In this document: positions 28,705 through 37,142 of the stretch, piece after piece | Position numbering within the stretch: position 1 is the stretch's first letter | Layout of the letters: each line of letters opens with the position of its first letter | From: Verrucosispora sp. NA02020 | GTDB taxonomy: Bacteria > Actinomycetota > Actinomycetes > Mycobacteriales > Micromonosporaceae | Length of the DNA stretch: 64,000 bases | Direction: 5' to 3' | Assembly: GCF_013364215.1 (NCBI RefSeq) | Contig: NZ_CP054923.1 | Location: forward strand, 992,001 to 1,056,000 | Translations under genes and position numbers: made by a program | Notes under the pieces: generated by a model | The model's database searches: none | What the model saw: only the letters and a program-made list of their open reading frames with translations | Told to the model about the DNA's origin: nothing

Positions 28705-29460
28705 ATGAAGCTCGCCCGCGACACCTGGCTGATCTTCCAGCGGCAGTTCCACCTGCTGCTGCGCAACCCCGTGTGGGTCTTCGTCGGCGTCTTCCAGCCG
28801 GTGATGTATCTCCTCCTGTTCGCCCCGCTGCTCAAGCCCGCGCTGAACGCGCCGACCCAGGCCGAGGCGTACAAGATCTTCGTTCCCGGCCTGCTGGTGC
28901 TGCTGGCCATCTTCGGCGGCCTGTTCCAGGGCTTCGGCCTGATCGCCGAGCTGCGCGCCGGAGTGATCGAACGCTCCCGGGTCACCCCCGTCAGCCGGCT
29001 CGCCCTGCTGCTCGGCCGCTCGCTGCGCGACGTGGTGTCGCTGATGGTCCAGGCGGTCATCATCACCCTGCTGGCGCTCCTGTTCGACCTGCGGGTCTTC
29101 ATCGGCGACCTGCTGCTGGCATACCTGATGCTCGCCCTGATCGCGCTGATGACGTCGGCGGTCAGCTACGGCGTCGCGCTCAAGGTCAAGAGCGAGGACG
29201 CGCTGGCTCCGCTGATGAACACGGTCGCCCAGCCGGTGCTGCTGCTCTCCGGCATTCTGCTCCCGCTCGCCTTCGCGCCCGGCTGGTTGCAGGGCGTCGC
29301 CAAGTGGAATCCGTTCTCCTGGGCGGTGGACGGCACCCGCGCGCTGTTCAACGGCGACATCGGCAACGACCGGGTCTGGCAGGGGCTGACCATCATCGCG
29401 ATCCTCGCCGCCGCCGGCGTCTATTGGGCGGCCCGCCAGTTCGCCCGCAGCGTCCGGTGA
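28705..29460 (+). CDS. ABC-2 type transporter permease, DrrB-like
   Basis: 251 residues from ATG with AGGAG 9 bases upstream. Six hydrophobic segments are visible, including 'NPVWVFVGVFQPVMYLLLFA', 'LLVLLAIFGGLFQGFGLIA' and 'VAQPVLLLSGILLPLAF'. The 'ELRAGVIERSRVTPVSRLAL' cytoplasmic loop is the ABC-2 signature. It forms the membrane half of the exporter with the ATPase gene immediately upstream. A decayed copy of the palindromic repeat follows its stop. Confidence 0.93.
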   Translation: MKLARDTWLIFQRQFHLLLRNPVWVFVGVFQPVMYLLLFAPLLKPALNAPTQAEAYKIFVPGLLVLLAIFGGLFQGFGLIAELRAGVIERSRVTPVSRLALLLGRSLRDVVSLMVQAVIITLLALLFDLRVFIGDLLLAYLMLALIALMTSAVSYGVALKVKSEDALAPLMNTVAQPVLLLSGILLPLAFAPGWLQGVAKWNPFSWAVDGTRALFNGDIGNDRVWQGLTIIAILAAAGVYWAARQFARSVR

Positions 29461-29463
29461 CGT

Positions 29464-29516
29464 GAAAGGAAGGGCACCTTATTAACGCCTGCGGTAGAGC
29501 ACGGGCACCCTGTTAA
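29464..29516. repeat. AGGAGGGG-type palindromic repeat, copy 4 (degenerate)
   Basis: Bases 29466-29490 (beginning AAGGAAGGGCACC) are identical over 25 positions to the reverse complement of the right arm of copy 1. The second arm is degraded. It lies right after the ABC permease stop and before the convergent O-methyltransferase gene. Nothing else is seen up to 29639. Confidence 0.65.
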
Positions 29517-29639
29517 CGCCCCGCTCACCCAGCGGCGGCACGACCGACACTCAGCGGCACGGCCGACGATCGCCGATCCGGACGCCGGCACCGGTCCGCG
29601 TACCCCAACCGGGGAGGCGACCGGTGCCGGCGTGAACGG

Positions 29640-30293
29640 TCAGTGCACGCGGGCGAGAGTCAGGCCGTCGGCGATCGGCAGCATCACCGCGTCGACCCGT
29701 ACGTCGGCGAGGACGTCGTCGTTGAACGCCGCGATGGCCCGGTCCGCCTCGCTCTCCGGCGCCACCACCCGTCCGTGCCGCAGCACGTTGTCCACGGCGA
29801 TCACGCCACCCGGCCGCATCCGGGGCACCAACTCATCCCAGTAGAGCGGATAGCTGGTCTTGTCGGCGTCGATGAAGGCGAAGTCCAGATACCGCTCCTG
29901 CGGCAACTCCCGCAACGTCTCCCCGGCCGGGCCGATACGCAGCTCGACCCGGTCGTCGACACCGGCCCGCGCCCAGTACCGGCGCGCGATACCGGTGTAC
30001 TCCTCGGAGATGTCGAAGCAGGTCAGGCGCCCGCCGTCCGTCAGGCCCCGGGCGATCGCCAACGAGGAGAGACCGGTGAACGTGCCCACCTCCACCGCGT
30101 TGCGGACACCGAGCAAGCGGGTCAGGAACGTCAGGAAGGCGGCCTGCTCCGGCGCCACCTGCATGGAGGCGTGCTCCGGCAGGAGGGCGAGGGTCTCCTC
30201 GGCCAGGTCGCGGACGATCTCGTCCGGTGGCGCGCCGTGCGCGACGAGGTACGCGTGCAACTCGTCGGTGAGCGGAATCGACTTCAGCGTCAT
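29640..30293 (-). CDS. class I SAM-dependent O-methyltransferase
   Basis: 217 residues. The SAM motif I 'NAVEVGTFTGLSSLAIARGL', motif 'LTCFDISEEYTGIARRYW', and the metal-binding 'FAFIDADKTSYPLYWDEL' followed by 'VIAVDNVLRHGRV' identify the catechol/caffeoyl-CoA type (COMT, divalent-metal dependent). The substrate is unknown; these enzymes methylate vicinal hydroxyls. It is 9 bases downstream of the maf gene in the same direction, so they are probably cotranscribed. Confidence 0.93.
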   Translation of the reverse strand: MTLKSIPLTDELHAYLVAHGAPPDEIVRDLAEETLALLPEHASMQVAPEQAAFLTFLTRLLGVRNAVEVGTFTGLSSLAIARGLTDGGRLTCFDISEEYTGIARRYWARAGVDDRVELRIGPAGETLRELPQERYLDFAFIDADKTSYPLYWDELVPRMRPGGVIAVDNVLRHGRVVAPESEADRAIAAFNDDVLADVRVDAVMLPIADGLTLARVH

Positions 30294-30302
30294 GTTCGGA
30301 CG

Positions 30303-30965
30303 CTAACCGAGCGGCTCGACGATCTGGTTACCGGGCGCCACTTTCGTCCACAAATCGGTGATTCGCAGGTCCAGCTCGCCGAGCAGCCGCCGCAGCAACG
30401 GCATCGACAACCCGACGACCGTGCCCGGATCACCCTCGATCCGCTCCACGAACGCCCCGCCCAACCCGTCGATCGTGAACGCGCCGGCCACCGCCAGCGG
30501 CTCGCCGGTGGCCACGTAGGTGGCGATCTCCCGGTCACTGATGTCGGCGAAGTGCACCACCGTGGAGGCCACGGCCTCGGCCCGACGCCCACTGACGATG
30601 TCGATGAGACAGTGGCCGCTGTGCAGCACTCCGCTGCGCCCCCGCATCCGCTCCCACCGTCGGGTAGCGTCTGCCGCGTCGTCGGGCTTGCCGAAGATCT
30701 CACCGTCGAACGCGAGCACCGAGTCGCAGCCGAGCACCAGCGTCCGTTGACCGTCGCCGGGCGCCAGCCGGGTCAGCACCGCCTCCGTCTTGAGTCGGGC
30801 CAACTCCAGGCAGAGATCCTCCGCCCGATCGGTCACCACCACACTCTCGTCGACACCACTGACCAGCACGTCCGGCTCGATGCCGGCGGCCTGCAGAGTC
30901 TTACGGCGGGCAGGGCTCGCCGAAGCGAGCACGAGGCGGAGCGGAAGCACATCAGACACGCGCAC
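30303..30965 (-). CDS. maf: Maf family nucleoside-triphosphate pyrophosphatase
   Basis: About 220 residues from GTG 30965 (GTG 30959 is also possible). Maf motifs: 'LVLASASPARRKTLQAAGI' at the N-terminus, 'VLGCDSVLAFDGEIFGKP' with the catalytic Asp, and 'RMRGRSGVLHSGHCLI'. Maf hydrolyses non-canonical or modified NTPs/dTTP to monophosphates. In many actinobacteria maf follows the carboxylase beta and epsilon genes. Here the same order is kept but separated by an inserted secretion segment. Confidence 0.93.
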   Translation of the reverse strand: MRVSDVLPLRLVLASASPARRKTLQAAGIEPDVLVSGVDESVVVTDRAEDLCLELARLKTEAVLTRLAPGDGQRTLVLGCDSVLAFDGEIFGKPDDAADATRRWERMRGRSGVLHSGHCLIDIVSGRRAEAVASTVVHFADISDREIATYVATGEPLAVAGAFTIDGLGGAFVERIEGDPGTVVGLSMPLLRRLLGELDLRITDLWTKVAPGNQIVEPLG

Positions 30966-30996
30966 GACGGTACCGCCAACCGTCCGCCCAGACCCC

Positions 30997-32154
30997 TCAG
31001 CGGCTGATGCGTGGCGGCGGGTCGTCCGACCGTCGCCGCCGCCGGACCCACCACACCCCACCGGCACCGGCCGCCAGCAGCACCGCCAGAGTCACCAGAC
31101 CTCGCACGGCCGCACCGTCCTGATCGGCCTCAGGACCCACGGCGCGCGTCGTGCCCGGCCCAGGAGTGGCCGACCCGCTCGACCCAAAACCCCTCGGCGG
31201 TACGTCTGCCGTGAGCGCCGCCACCAGATCGATCACGCCGTAGCCGTACTGGTCGTCGCGCCCAGGAGGCCCCTTGTCGATCGCGGTCGCCGTCAACCGG
31301 TGCGCCACCTCGTCCGCCGGCAGATACGGATACTTGGCCCGAATCAACGCCGCCGCCCCGGCAACAATGGCAGCAGCGTTAGAAGTTCCGCTACTTCGCC
31401 GATAGTCGCTTTGCGGGTCGAGGCTGAAGATGTCTAGGGCGGGAGCCGCCAAATCCAATTGTGGTCCAGTGACTGAAATCCTTGCATGCTTCCCATTTTG
31501 GTCTATGCCGCCAACGGCGATCACCGTATCGGCGGCCGCAGGGTAAATTACTCCCGGGTCGGTCGGGTTGTTGCCTCCGGCTGCCACGACTATCACGTTG
31601 GCCGAATGTGCCGCCTCCAGTGCCTGCAGCAAGCGAGGGCTGGGGCCGCCTCCACCAGAGATGCTGACTACGGCTGCCCCCGCGGTGATTGCAAACTCGA
31701 TGCCTTCTGCAAGTCGGTCAGCGTTTCCTTCGTTGCTGGCATCCGAGGTCTTTATGGGAATCACTTGCGCCTTGGGGGCAATTCCTAGCGCGCCTTTGGT
31801 TGCGTTCTGTCCGTGTGCAGCAATGAGGCCAGCCATTGCGGTGCCGTGACCATTTGGATCATCGTGGGCGCTGCTGGAGTCTCCGGGAAGCAGATTCTTT
31901 CCCTTCTTAAGGTTCAGTCGGATATCCGGGTGTTGGCTAACTCCGGTATCAAGAATTGCTACGGTGACGCCTTCGCCTTGGCTAATGCGGTGTGCCTCCT
32001 GCGCGCTTAGATAGCGCAGGTGCCACTGGTCGTTGCGGATGCGGCTTGCATTGTCGGGAGGTGTCACCTCAGTGGCTGCCTGGATGGCTGTGCCCGGCAA
32101 GAGGATGGCCAAGGCCGATCCGGCAGCGAGCACTCGCGAGTGTCGCTTGCTCAC
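30997..32154 (-). CDS. mycP: mycosin-like type VII secretion S8 peptidase
   Basis: 385 residues from GTG. Signal peptide (~1-27, ending AIQAAT), then a subtilisin domain with Asp69 (AILDTG), His103 (NGHGTAMAGL), oxyanion 'AAGGNN' and Ser258 (SSGTSNAAAIVAG). A Pro/Gly linker and a C-terminal membrane helix ('GLVTLAVLLAAGAGGVWWV') with an Arg-rich end match mycosins. MycP peptidases are needed for ESX/type VII secretion. The gene overlaps the upstream proline-rich gene by 4 bases (GTGA). The first two thirds are much lower in GC than the last third. No EccB-EccE genes are in view. Confidence 0.9.
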   Translation of the reverse strand: MSKRHSRVLAAGSALAILLPGTAIQAATEVTPPDNASRIRNDQWHLRYLSAQEAHRISQGEGVTVAILDTGVSQHPDIRLNLKKGKNLLPGDSSSAHDDPNGHGTAMAGLIAAHGQNATKGALGIAPKAQVIPIKTSDASNEGNADRLAEGIEFAITAGAAVVSISGGGGPSPRLLQALEAAHSANVIVVAAGGNNPTDPGVIYPAAADTVIAVGGIDQNGKHARISVTGPQLDLAAPALDIFSLDPQSDYRRSSGTSNAAAIVAGAAALIRAKYPYLPADEVAHRLTATAIDKGPPGRDDQYGYGVIDLVAALTADVPPRGFGSSGSATPGPGTTRAVGPEADQDGAAVRGLVTLAVLLAAGAGGVWWVRRRRRSDDPPPRISR

Positions 32155-33497
32155 CTCGGAAAGCCGATTGCTGGACCAGGGTCAATCGGTCCATCGTCCC
32201 TGGGTGGCAAGACGATAGGGTCCACACCCTCCTCCGTCTGCCATGGATGGTCAGGATCCCACTTGCGGCCGTCCTCATCCCTCTGGGTGTCTCTTATTGG
32301 GCGGCCTGACGTGTTGCCGGGGACCATGCCTCCAGGAAAGCCTCCAGTGGGTGGCATGTAATGGGCTCGTGGGAAACCTCTCCCGGTTCCTGGTCGAGAT
32401 CCGGCTCCGCCGGCAGGGGCGGTCCCTGCTGCGCCTCCGCCGATTACGCCGCCTATCGGATTGACTCGGCGCGGCTGGGTTCCACCGGGTGTCGACTGGC
32501 TGGGGCTCGCGCTAGGCAAGCCGCCTATCAAGCCATTCGGGTGCATAAAGCGTGATCCGGCTGGCGGTGGCAGAGGGGAGGAGCTATTCGCGCTAGGCCG
32601 CCAAGAGTGCGAGGAATGGTTAGGTTTAGGTCGATCATTCGGCCCTGAAGCGGGCGAAGCGGGAGGTGTCATTCCTGGCGAGGGGGGTTGGTTAGGCGTA
32701 AGTGGGCTCTGTATGACTGGATTGGTTGGTGGTGGAGTCGCGACGGAGGCGTTTCCACTTAGCAACGGTCCAGACGGCTGAGCTGTCGAGTTGGGTTGTG
32801 GCGCTGGTCTGGGTTGCTTGAAGCGTGCAGAAGGCGCCGGTAGCGGTGCTGGCACGATCGGTGGGATCGCCGGTGCTCCGGTGGGGCTGTAAGCCTCCGA
32901 ATAGTCAGGGGCGCGATCTGAGTGCCGAAGTGGCGGGGGGTGGCGGAGGGTTACTTGGGCCTGTTGGAGGTCGCTGCTCAGGCCGTACATGATGCCGCGC
33001 GCCCTGACGTTCAACTGCTCCAGATCGGCGTCGGTCACCGGTGGTTGGCTGTTCCGGCTGCCGGCGACGGCTTTCGGGTCGGCGGCTGTCTGTTCCCATC
33101 CGCGCTTCTGTCGGAGCTTGTCCGCGTACTCGTCGTGGATCTTCTTGAGTTCGGTGCGGGTGCTGGTGATGGCCTGGGTGGCAGCGGTGAGCGCGCTCTG
33201 GTTGGCGCTGGCGGCGTCGTGCGTGCGCTGCACCTGCGCGATCAGGTCGTCCAGCTCGGCGAGGTAGGCGCGGGCGGCCTCGTTGGTGTCGGGCGGCCAG
33301 GCCCGGGCGAGACGCTGGCGGTACGTCCGGAGGCGGTGCAGGTGTTGGTCGGCCAGCTCGGAGATCTTGCGCCAGCCGGCGACGTGCCGCCAGTGGTTGT
33401 CGGGATCGTGGTCCTGGAGGCAGGCCCACATGTCGGCGACGCTCATCAGGTACCAGTCGGTGAGGCCGCCGCTGCGGCCGACTCCCGGGTCCCTCAC
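32151..33497 (-). CDS. PPE-like proline-rich type VII secretion-associated protein
   Basis: 448 residues from GTG; the family is not precisely identified. Residues ~15-165 are helical ('DNHWRHVAGWRKISELADQ', 'YRQRLARAWPPDTNEAARAY', then 'LDDLIAQVQRTHDAA') and resemble the WXG100/PPE-like helical hairpin of type VII substrates. The rest is a Pro/Ser/Gly/Asn-rich disordered region ending in a conserved-looking acidic 'PDHPWQTEEGVDPIVLPP'. It overlaps both neighbours by 4 bases and precedes a mycosin, so it is probably a secreted substrate. The N-terminal part has normal high GC; most of the Pro-rich part is lower in GC. Confidence 0.75.
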   Translation of the reverse strand: MRDPGVGRSGGLTDWYLMSVADMWACLQDHDPDNHWRHVAGWRKISELADQHLHRLRTYRQRLARAWPPDTNEAARAYLAELDDLIAQVQRTHDAASANQSALTAATQAITSTRTELKKIHDEYADKLRQKRGWEQTAADPKAVAGSRNSQPPVTDADLEQLNVRARGIMYGLSSDLQQAQVTLRHPPPLRHSDRAPDYSEAYSPTGAPAIPPIVPAPLPAPSARFKQPRPAPQPNSTAQPSGPLLSGNASVATPPPTNPVIQSPLTPNQPPSPGMTPPASPASGPNDRPKPNHSSHSWRPSANSSSPLPPPAGSRFMHPNGLIGGLPSASPSQSTPGGTQPRRVNPIGGVIGGGAAGTAPAGGAGSRPGTGRGFPRAHYMPPTGGFPGGMVPGNTSGRPIRDTQRDEDGRKWDPDHPWQTEEGVDPIVLPPRDDGPIDPGPAIGFPR

Positions 33498-33955
33498 GGC
33501 AGCATCACCGACCCGTCGTTGTCGGGGCCGGTCGGATTGGTCAGCGACGGTGAGGGTGTGGGCTGGGTGGGTACGTCTCCCGGCTGCCTGAGCGCCTGCT
33601 GGACGTCGGCGATGCGGGCTGCGGAGAAGGCGTCGGTGTCGGCGTACCGGTCGGCCACCTGTCTGGCGGCGCGCGCCAGGTGGCCGGTGGTGTGGCCGAG
33701 GCCCCAGACGGCGTTCGTCGTGGCCTGCTGTGTCTCCCAGTGGGCCCGCATGAACTGCACCAGCTCGATGAAGGCGTCCGCCGGATTCGGCACCCGGGTC
33801 AGCATGTCGTCCGCGATGCGCGGCAGGTGGGGCGCGTAGTTGCCGTCCACCTCGGCGCGGAGCATGTCGGCGAATTCCCGCATCTGGCGGAGGTCCGCCT
33901 CGACGCCACGGTGGCCGCCTGACCAGGACGCCTGTCGATCATCCTCAGGGATCAT
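33494..33955 (-). CDS. small helical protein, putative type VII secretion target
   Basis: 153 residues from ATG 33955 (MIPEDDRQAS). Predominantly helical ('DLRQMREFADMLRAEVDGNY', 'FIELVQFMRAHWETQQATT'), with a disordered Pro/Thr tail. The size and helical character recall ESX-type helper or WXG100-like proteins, but no exact WXG motif is seen. It overlaps the next gene by 4 bases, and the next one overlaps mycP by 4, so the three form a tight operon. The function is inferred from context only. Confidence 0.72.
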   Translation of the reverse strand: MIPEDDRQASWSGGHRGVEADLRQMREFADMLRAEVDGNYAPHLPRIADDMLTRVPNPADAFIELVQFMRAHWETQQATTNAVWGLGHTTGHLARAARQVADRYADTDAFSAARIADVQQALRQPGDVPTQPTPSPSLTNPTGPDNDGSVMLP

Positions 33956-34056
33956 CGGCCCTCCAAACTGTAACGGCCCGGTTCCCCTCTGTGAGGCTAA
34001 TCCTTGGACGCCTCCCCGGCAGCCCCGGTCGCCGTCGACAGCCTCGCCGATCCGCG

Positions 34057-34269
34057 TCAGCGGGGCAGACCGGAGGCGCGCCAGGCGCCGCTTCCCGGGA
34101 GCAGTGTGGCACCGGCCGGTCGGCCGCTGCGGGCCCAGACCGAGACCGGGGTGGTGGCGGCGACGGGGGCCGGGCGGGAGCGGACGACGATCGCGCCCAC
34201 CAGCGCGGCCAGTTCCTCGGCGGTCGGCACGCCGCGGACGACCCGGAACAGCGGCTCCTCGACAGACAT
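34057..34269 (-). CDS. accE: acyl-CoA carboxylase epsilon subunit
   Basis: 70 residues (MSVEEPLFRVVRGVPTAEEL to the end WRASGLPR). The 'PLFRVVRG.PTAEELAALV' start and the 'SVWARSGRP' plus 'GSGAWRASGLPR' end are the signature of the small epsilon subunit. This subunit stimulates alpha-beta acyl-CoA carboxylases of actinobacteria (AccE/PccE). It normally lies next to the beta gene and maf. Here the beta gene is 5.2 kb away and maf 3 kb away, with foreign-looking genes in between. Confidence 0.9.
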   Translation of the reverse strand: MSVEEPLFRVVRGVPTAEELAALVGAIVVRSRPAPVAATTPVSVWARSGRPAGATLLPGSGAWRASGLPR

Positions 34270-34361
34270 GCACCCCAGCGTACGCGCTGTGAGCTCGACC
34301 TCCGGCACACAGTGGCGTGCCGACGGTGTGAGCGTCGGGGGTGGCGGGTACCGTCTCAGCG

Positions 34362-36737
34362 ATGTCTGAGCCTTCCCCCCAACTCGTCGCCGACCGGTAC
34401 CGGCTCCTCTCGCCGCTCGGTCAGGGCGGCATGGGCCGGGTATGGAAGGCGCGCGACGAGGTGCTGCACCGTGACGTCGCCATCAAGGAGTTGGTCCCGC
34501 CGCCGGGCCTGACCAACGAGGAGCGCCGCGAGATGCGCGAACGCTCGCTGCGGGAGGCGCGCGCCATCGCCCGCCTCAACAACATCAACGTGGTACGCAT
34601 CTTCGACGTGCTCCGCACCGACGGTGACCCGTGGATCGTGATGGAGTACGTCGCGTCCCGTTCGTTGCAGGACACCCTCGCCGAGGACGGGCCGGTGCCG
34701 GCGGCCCAGGCGGTGCAGATCGGGCTGGGCGTGCTCAACGCCCTGAAGGCGGCGCACAAGGCCGGCATCATGCACCGCGACGTCAAGCCCGGCAACGTGC
34801 TGCTCGGCACCGACGGTCGGGTGGTGCTGACCGACTTCGGCCTGGCCACGATCCCCGGCGACCCGAACGTCACGCGCACCGGCATGGTGCTCGGCTCCCC
34901 GGCGTACATCTCGCCCGAGCGTGCCCGGGACGGCACCACCGGTCCGGAGGCGGACCTCTGGTCGCTGGGTGCCACGCTCTACGCCGCCGTGGAGGGCAAG
35001 TCACCGTTCGCCCGACCGTCGGCGATCAGCACCCTGGCCGCGCTCGCCACCGAACCGGTGCCGCCGGCCCGTAACGCCGGACCGCTCAAGCAGGTGCTCG
35101 CCGGGCTGCTGCGCAAGGACCCCGAGGAGCGGATCACCGCCGAGTCGGCCGAGCGGATGCTGCGCCGGGCCAGCGGTAAGCGGAGTCGGGGCATCTCGCT
35201 GCTCGACGGTGTGCGCCGGCCGGGGCCGAACGGGCCGCGTGAACCGCGTCAGCCGATGGTGCCCGCGCCCCGCCCGTCGGGGGAGCAGCCCACCGCGCCG
35301 GTGACTCCGCCCGTGCCCCGTACGCCCTCGGCCGTGGGTCCGCTCGCGGCGGGTGCCGCCGCAGCCGGCGCGACCACCTCCGGTCCGTCTGGCTCCGGTG
35401 CGACGGCCGGAAAGCCGCCGGTCTCCGACGCCGCGCCGACGGCGAAGGTCGCGGCTCCCACCGGCGCGGACGCCGATCCGACCACGAAGATGGACGCCGA
35501 CCTGACCGCGAAGGTCGACGCCGGTCAGGACGCGGACCCGACGACGAAGGTGGACGCGGCGTCGACCGCTGCCGGTGCCGCCGGTGCGGGGCTGACGTCA
35601 GGTGCGGACGCGGCATCGTCCGCGACGGATTCCGGGGCCGACTCCGGCGGGTCGACCACGGAGACCGCGACCGGCCGCGACGACGCCCCGGCGGCCCAGG
35701 ACGGCGGGGACACCGCCCCGGCCGGTACGCCGACGACGCCGGACGGATCCGACGCGACCGTGCGGGCTGCCGCGACCAGCGGAGCAGCCGCTGCCTCGGC
35801 CGACGTCACCAAGGTCGACGGTCCCGCTGTGGAGGCGAAGGCACAGGCCGACGCGAGCGCGACGACCGACCGGCCCGGCTCGGGCGAGCCGACCCGTCGG
35901 GTCGGCCCACCGGCTCCCACGGCGGCCGCCACCCCCGTCGCGCCCGCCTCGACCTCGTTGATGCCGTCGGCACCGGTGAGCCCGGCGGCACCGGCTCGGG
36001 GTTCCGTCTTCAAGACCGGCCAACTCCGTTCCGAGCGCACCCGCCGTGCCGTGCTGGTCGGCGCACTGGTCGCGCTGCTGCTCGTCGGCCTGGTGGTGGC
36101 GGTTCCGCTGCTCACCAGCGGTGACGGCGACGGCGGCGACACCCCGCAGGACACGGCCGGCACGTCCGAGTCGTCCGCACCGCCGACCTCGGAGCCGGCC
36201 GCGCCACCACCGACCTCCGCCGCACCGCCCAGCGCCTCCCCGTCGGCGTCCCCGTCACCCACCCCGTCCGAGAGCGCCGCCGGTGGCCTGCCCGAGGGCT
36301 GGACGTTGCGGAACGACCCGGTGGGCTTCAAGGTGCCGGTGCCGGAGGGCTGGCGGCGCAGTTCCGGCTCCACCTGGGTCAAGTACCGCGACCCGAACGG
36401 CGTCAGCGAGCTGACCATCGACCGCACCTCGTCGCCGCAGCGGGACGCGGCGGCCACCTGGCGGCAGCTCGAACCGGGTCGGAAGAACGTCCGTGGCGTG
36501 CAGAACTACCGGTTCATCGACATCTCGACGATCGACTGCAAGTGGCGGACCTGCGCCGACTGGGACTGGAACCAGACCCGCAACGGGGTCGAGCTGCGGG
36601 TACGCAACCGGGGCTTCGTCACCGCCAGCAACCGGGGCTTCGCCCTGCGCTGGGAGGTGCCGAACAGCGAGTGGGACGCGCAGTTGCCGAACTTCGAGAC
36701 GGCGTTCCGCGAGTTCGTGCCGGACCGTCAGGACTGA
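34362..36737 (+). CDS. membrane Ser/Thr protein kinase with Ala/Thr-rich linker
   Basis: 791 residues from ATG 34362. Kinase domain (~13-275): GQGGMGRVW, Lys42, HRD ~138-140, DFG ~158-160, activation loop 'NVTRTGMVLGSPAYISPERA'. A ~290-residue Ala/Thr/Asp/Pro linker contains repeated DPTTK(M/V)DA and related units. The single membrane helix 'VLVGALVALLLVGLVVAVPL' leads to a Ser/Pro-rich stalk and an extracytoplasmic C-terminal domain with two Cys. The layout parallels the kinase at 9.0 kb, and both outer domains start similarly (VP.GW.R). It is divergent from the accE gene with 92 bases between. Confidence 0.92.
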   Translation: MSEPSPQLVADRYRLLSPLGQGGMGRVWKARDEVLHRDVAIKELVPPPGLTNEERREMRERSLREARAIARLNNINVVRIFDVLRTDGDPWIVMEYVASRSLQDTLAEDGPVPAAQAVQIGLGVLNALKAAHKAGIMHRDVKPGNVLLGTDGRVVLTDFGLATIPGDPNVTRTGMVLGSPAYISPERARDGTTGPEADLWSLGATLYAAVEGKSPFARPSAISTLAALATEPVPPARNAGPLKQVLAGLLRKDPEERITAESAERMLRRASGKRSRGISLLDGVRRPGPNGPREPRQPMVPAPRPSGEQPTAPVTPPVPRTPSAVGPLAAGAAAAGATTSGPSGSGATAGKPPVSDAAPTAKVAAPTGADADPTTKMDADLTAKVDAGQDADPTTKVDAASTAAGAAGAGLTSGADAASSATDSGADSGGSTTETATGRDDAPAAQDGGDTAPAGTPTTPDGSDATVRAAATSGAAAASADVTKVDGPAVEAKAQADASATTDRPGSGEPTRRVGPPAPTAAATPVAPASTSLMPSAPVSPAAPARGSVFKTGQLRSERTRRAVLVGALVALLLVGLVVAVPLLTSGDGDGGDTPQDTAGTSESSAPPTSEPAAPPPTSAAPPSASPSASPSPTPSESAAGGLPEGWTLRNDPVGFKVPVPEGWRRSSGSTWVKYRDPNGVSELTIDRTSSPQRDAAATWRQLEPGRKNVRGVQNYRFIDISTIDCKWRTCADWDWNQTRNGVELRVRNRGFVTASNRGFALRWEVPNSEWDAQLPNFETAFREFVPDRQD

Positions 36738-36825
36738 GGTCCGCCGACAGCAGGGCGGTCGAGACGAGGCATGACCGTCCGTCGTTCGGGGTACCTGATC
36801 TCGAAGGACGGAAGGGAGGCCCGAG

Positions 36826-37062
36826 ATGGGTTACCGACCAAGGGATGCCCGAACCCGACTGACACTGTGGACGAGCGCAGTGGTGGGTGTCGGCGTACTA
36901 CTGTTCGTCACCTTCGGAGTCGCACTGCTGGCCACGTTGCTGAGCGTCGTGACGCTCGCCGGGGCCGCGTACGTGGGGTGGGCCGTCACCCGTCGGGGCA
37001 CGGTGGCCCGGCACGGCGGTGTCGGCGTACCCGTGGCACTCGCCGCGCGACGGCGGGCCTGA
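36826..37062 (+). CDS. small membrane protein, hypothetical
   Basis: 78 residues from ATG 36826 with GGGAGG ~8 bases upstream. It has one long or two short hydrophobic segments ('TLWTSAVVGVGVLLFVTFGV', then ALLATLLSVVTLAGAAYVGW) between basic ends. It follows the kinase gene by 88 bases in the same direction and might share its transcript. No family is recognised. Confidence 0.68.
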   Translation: MGYRPRDARTRLTLWTSAVVGVGVLLFVTFGVALLATLLSVVTLAGAAYVGWAVTRRGTVARHGGVGVPVALAARRRA

Positions 37063-37142
37063 ACCGGCGGTGGTCACGCCACGGCGGCGGGCCGACGTCC
37101 CGAATCCACTCGGTGGACGTCGACCCGCCGTCGTGACGTGTC

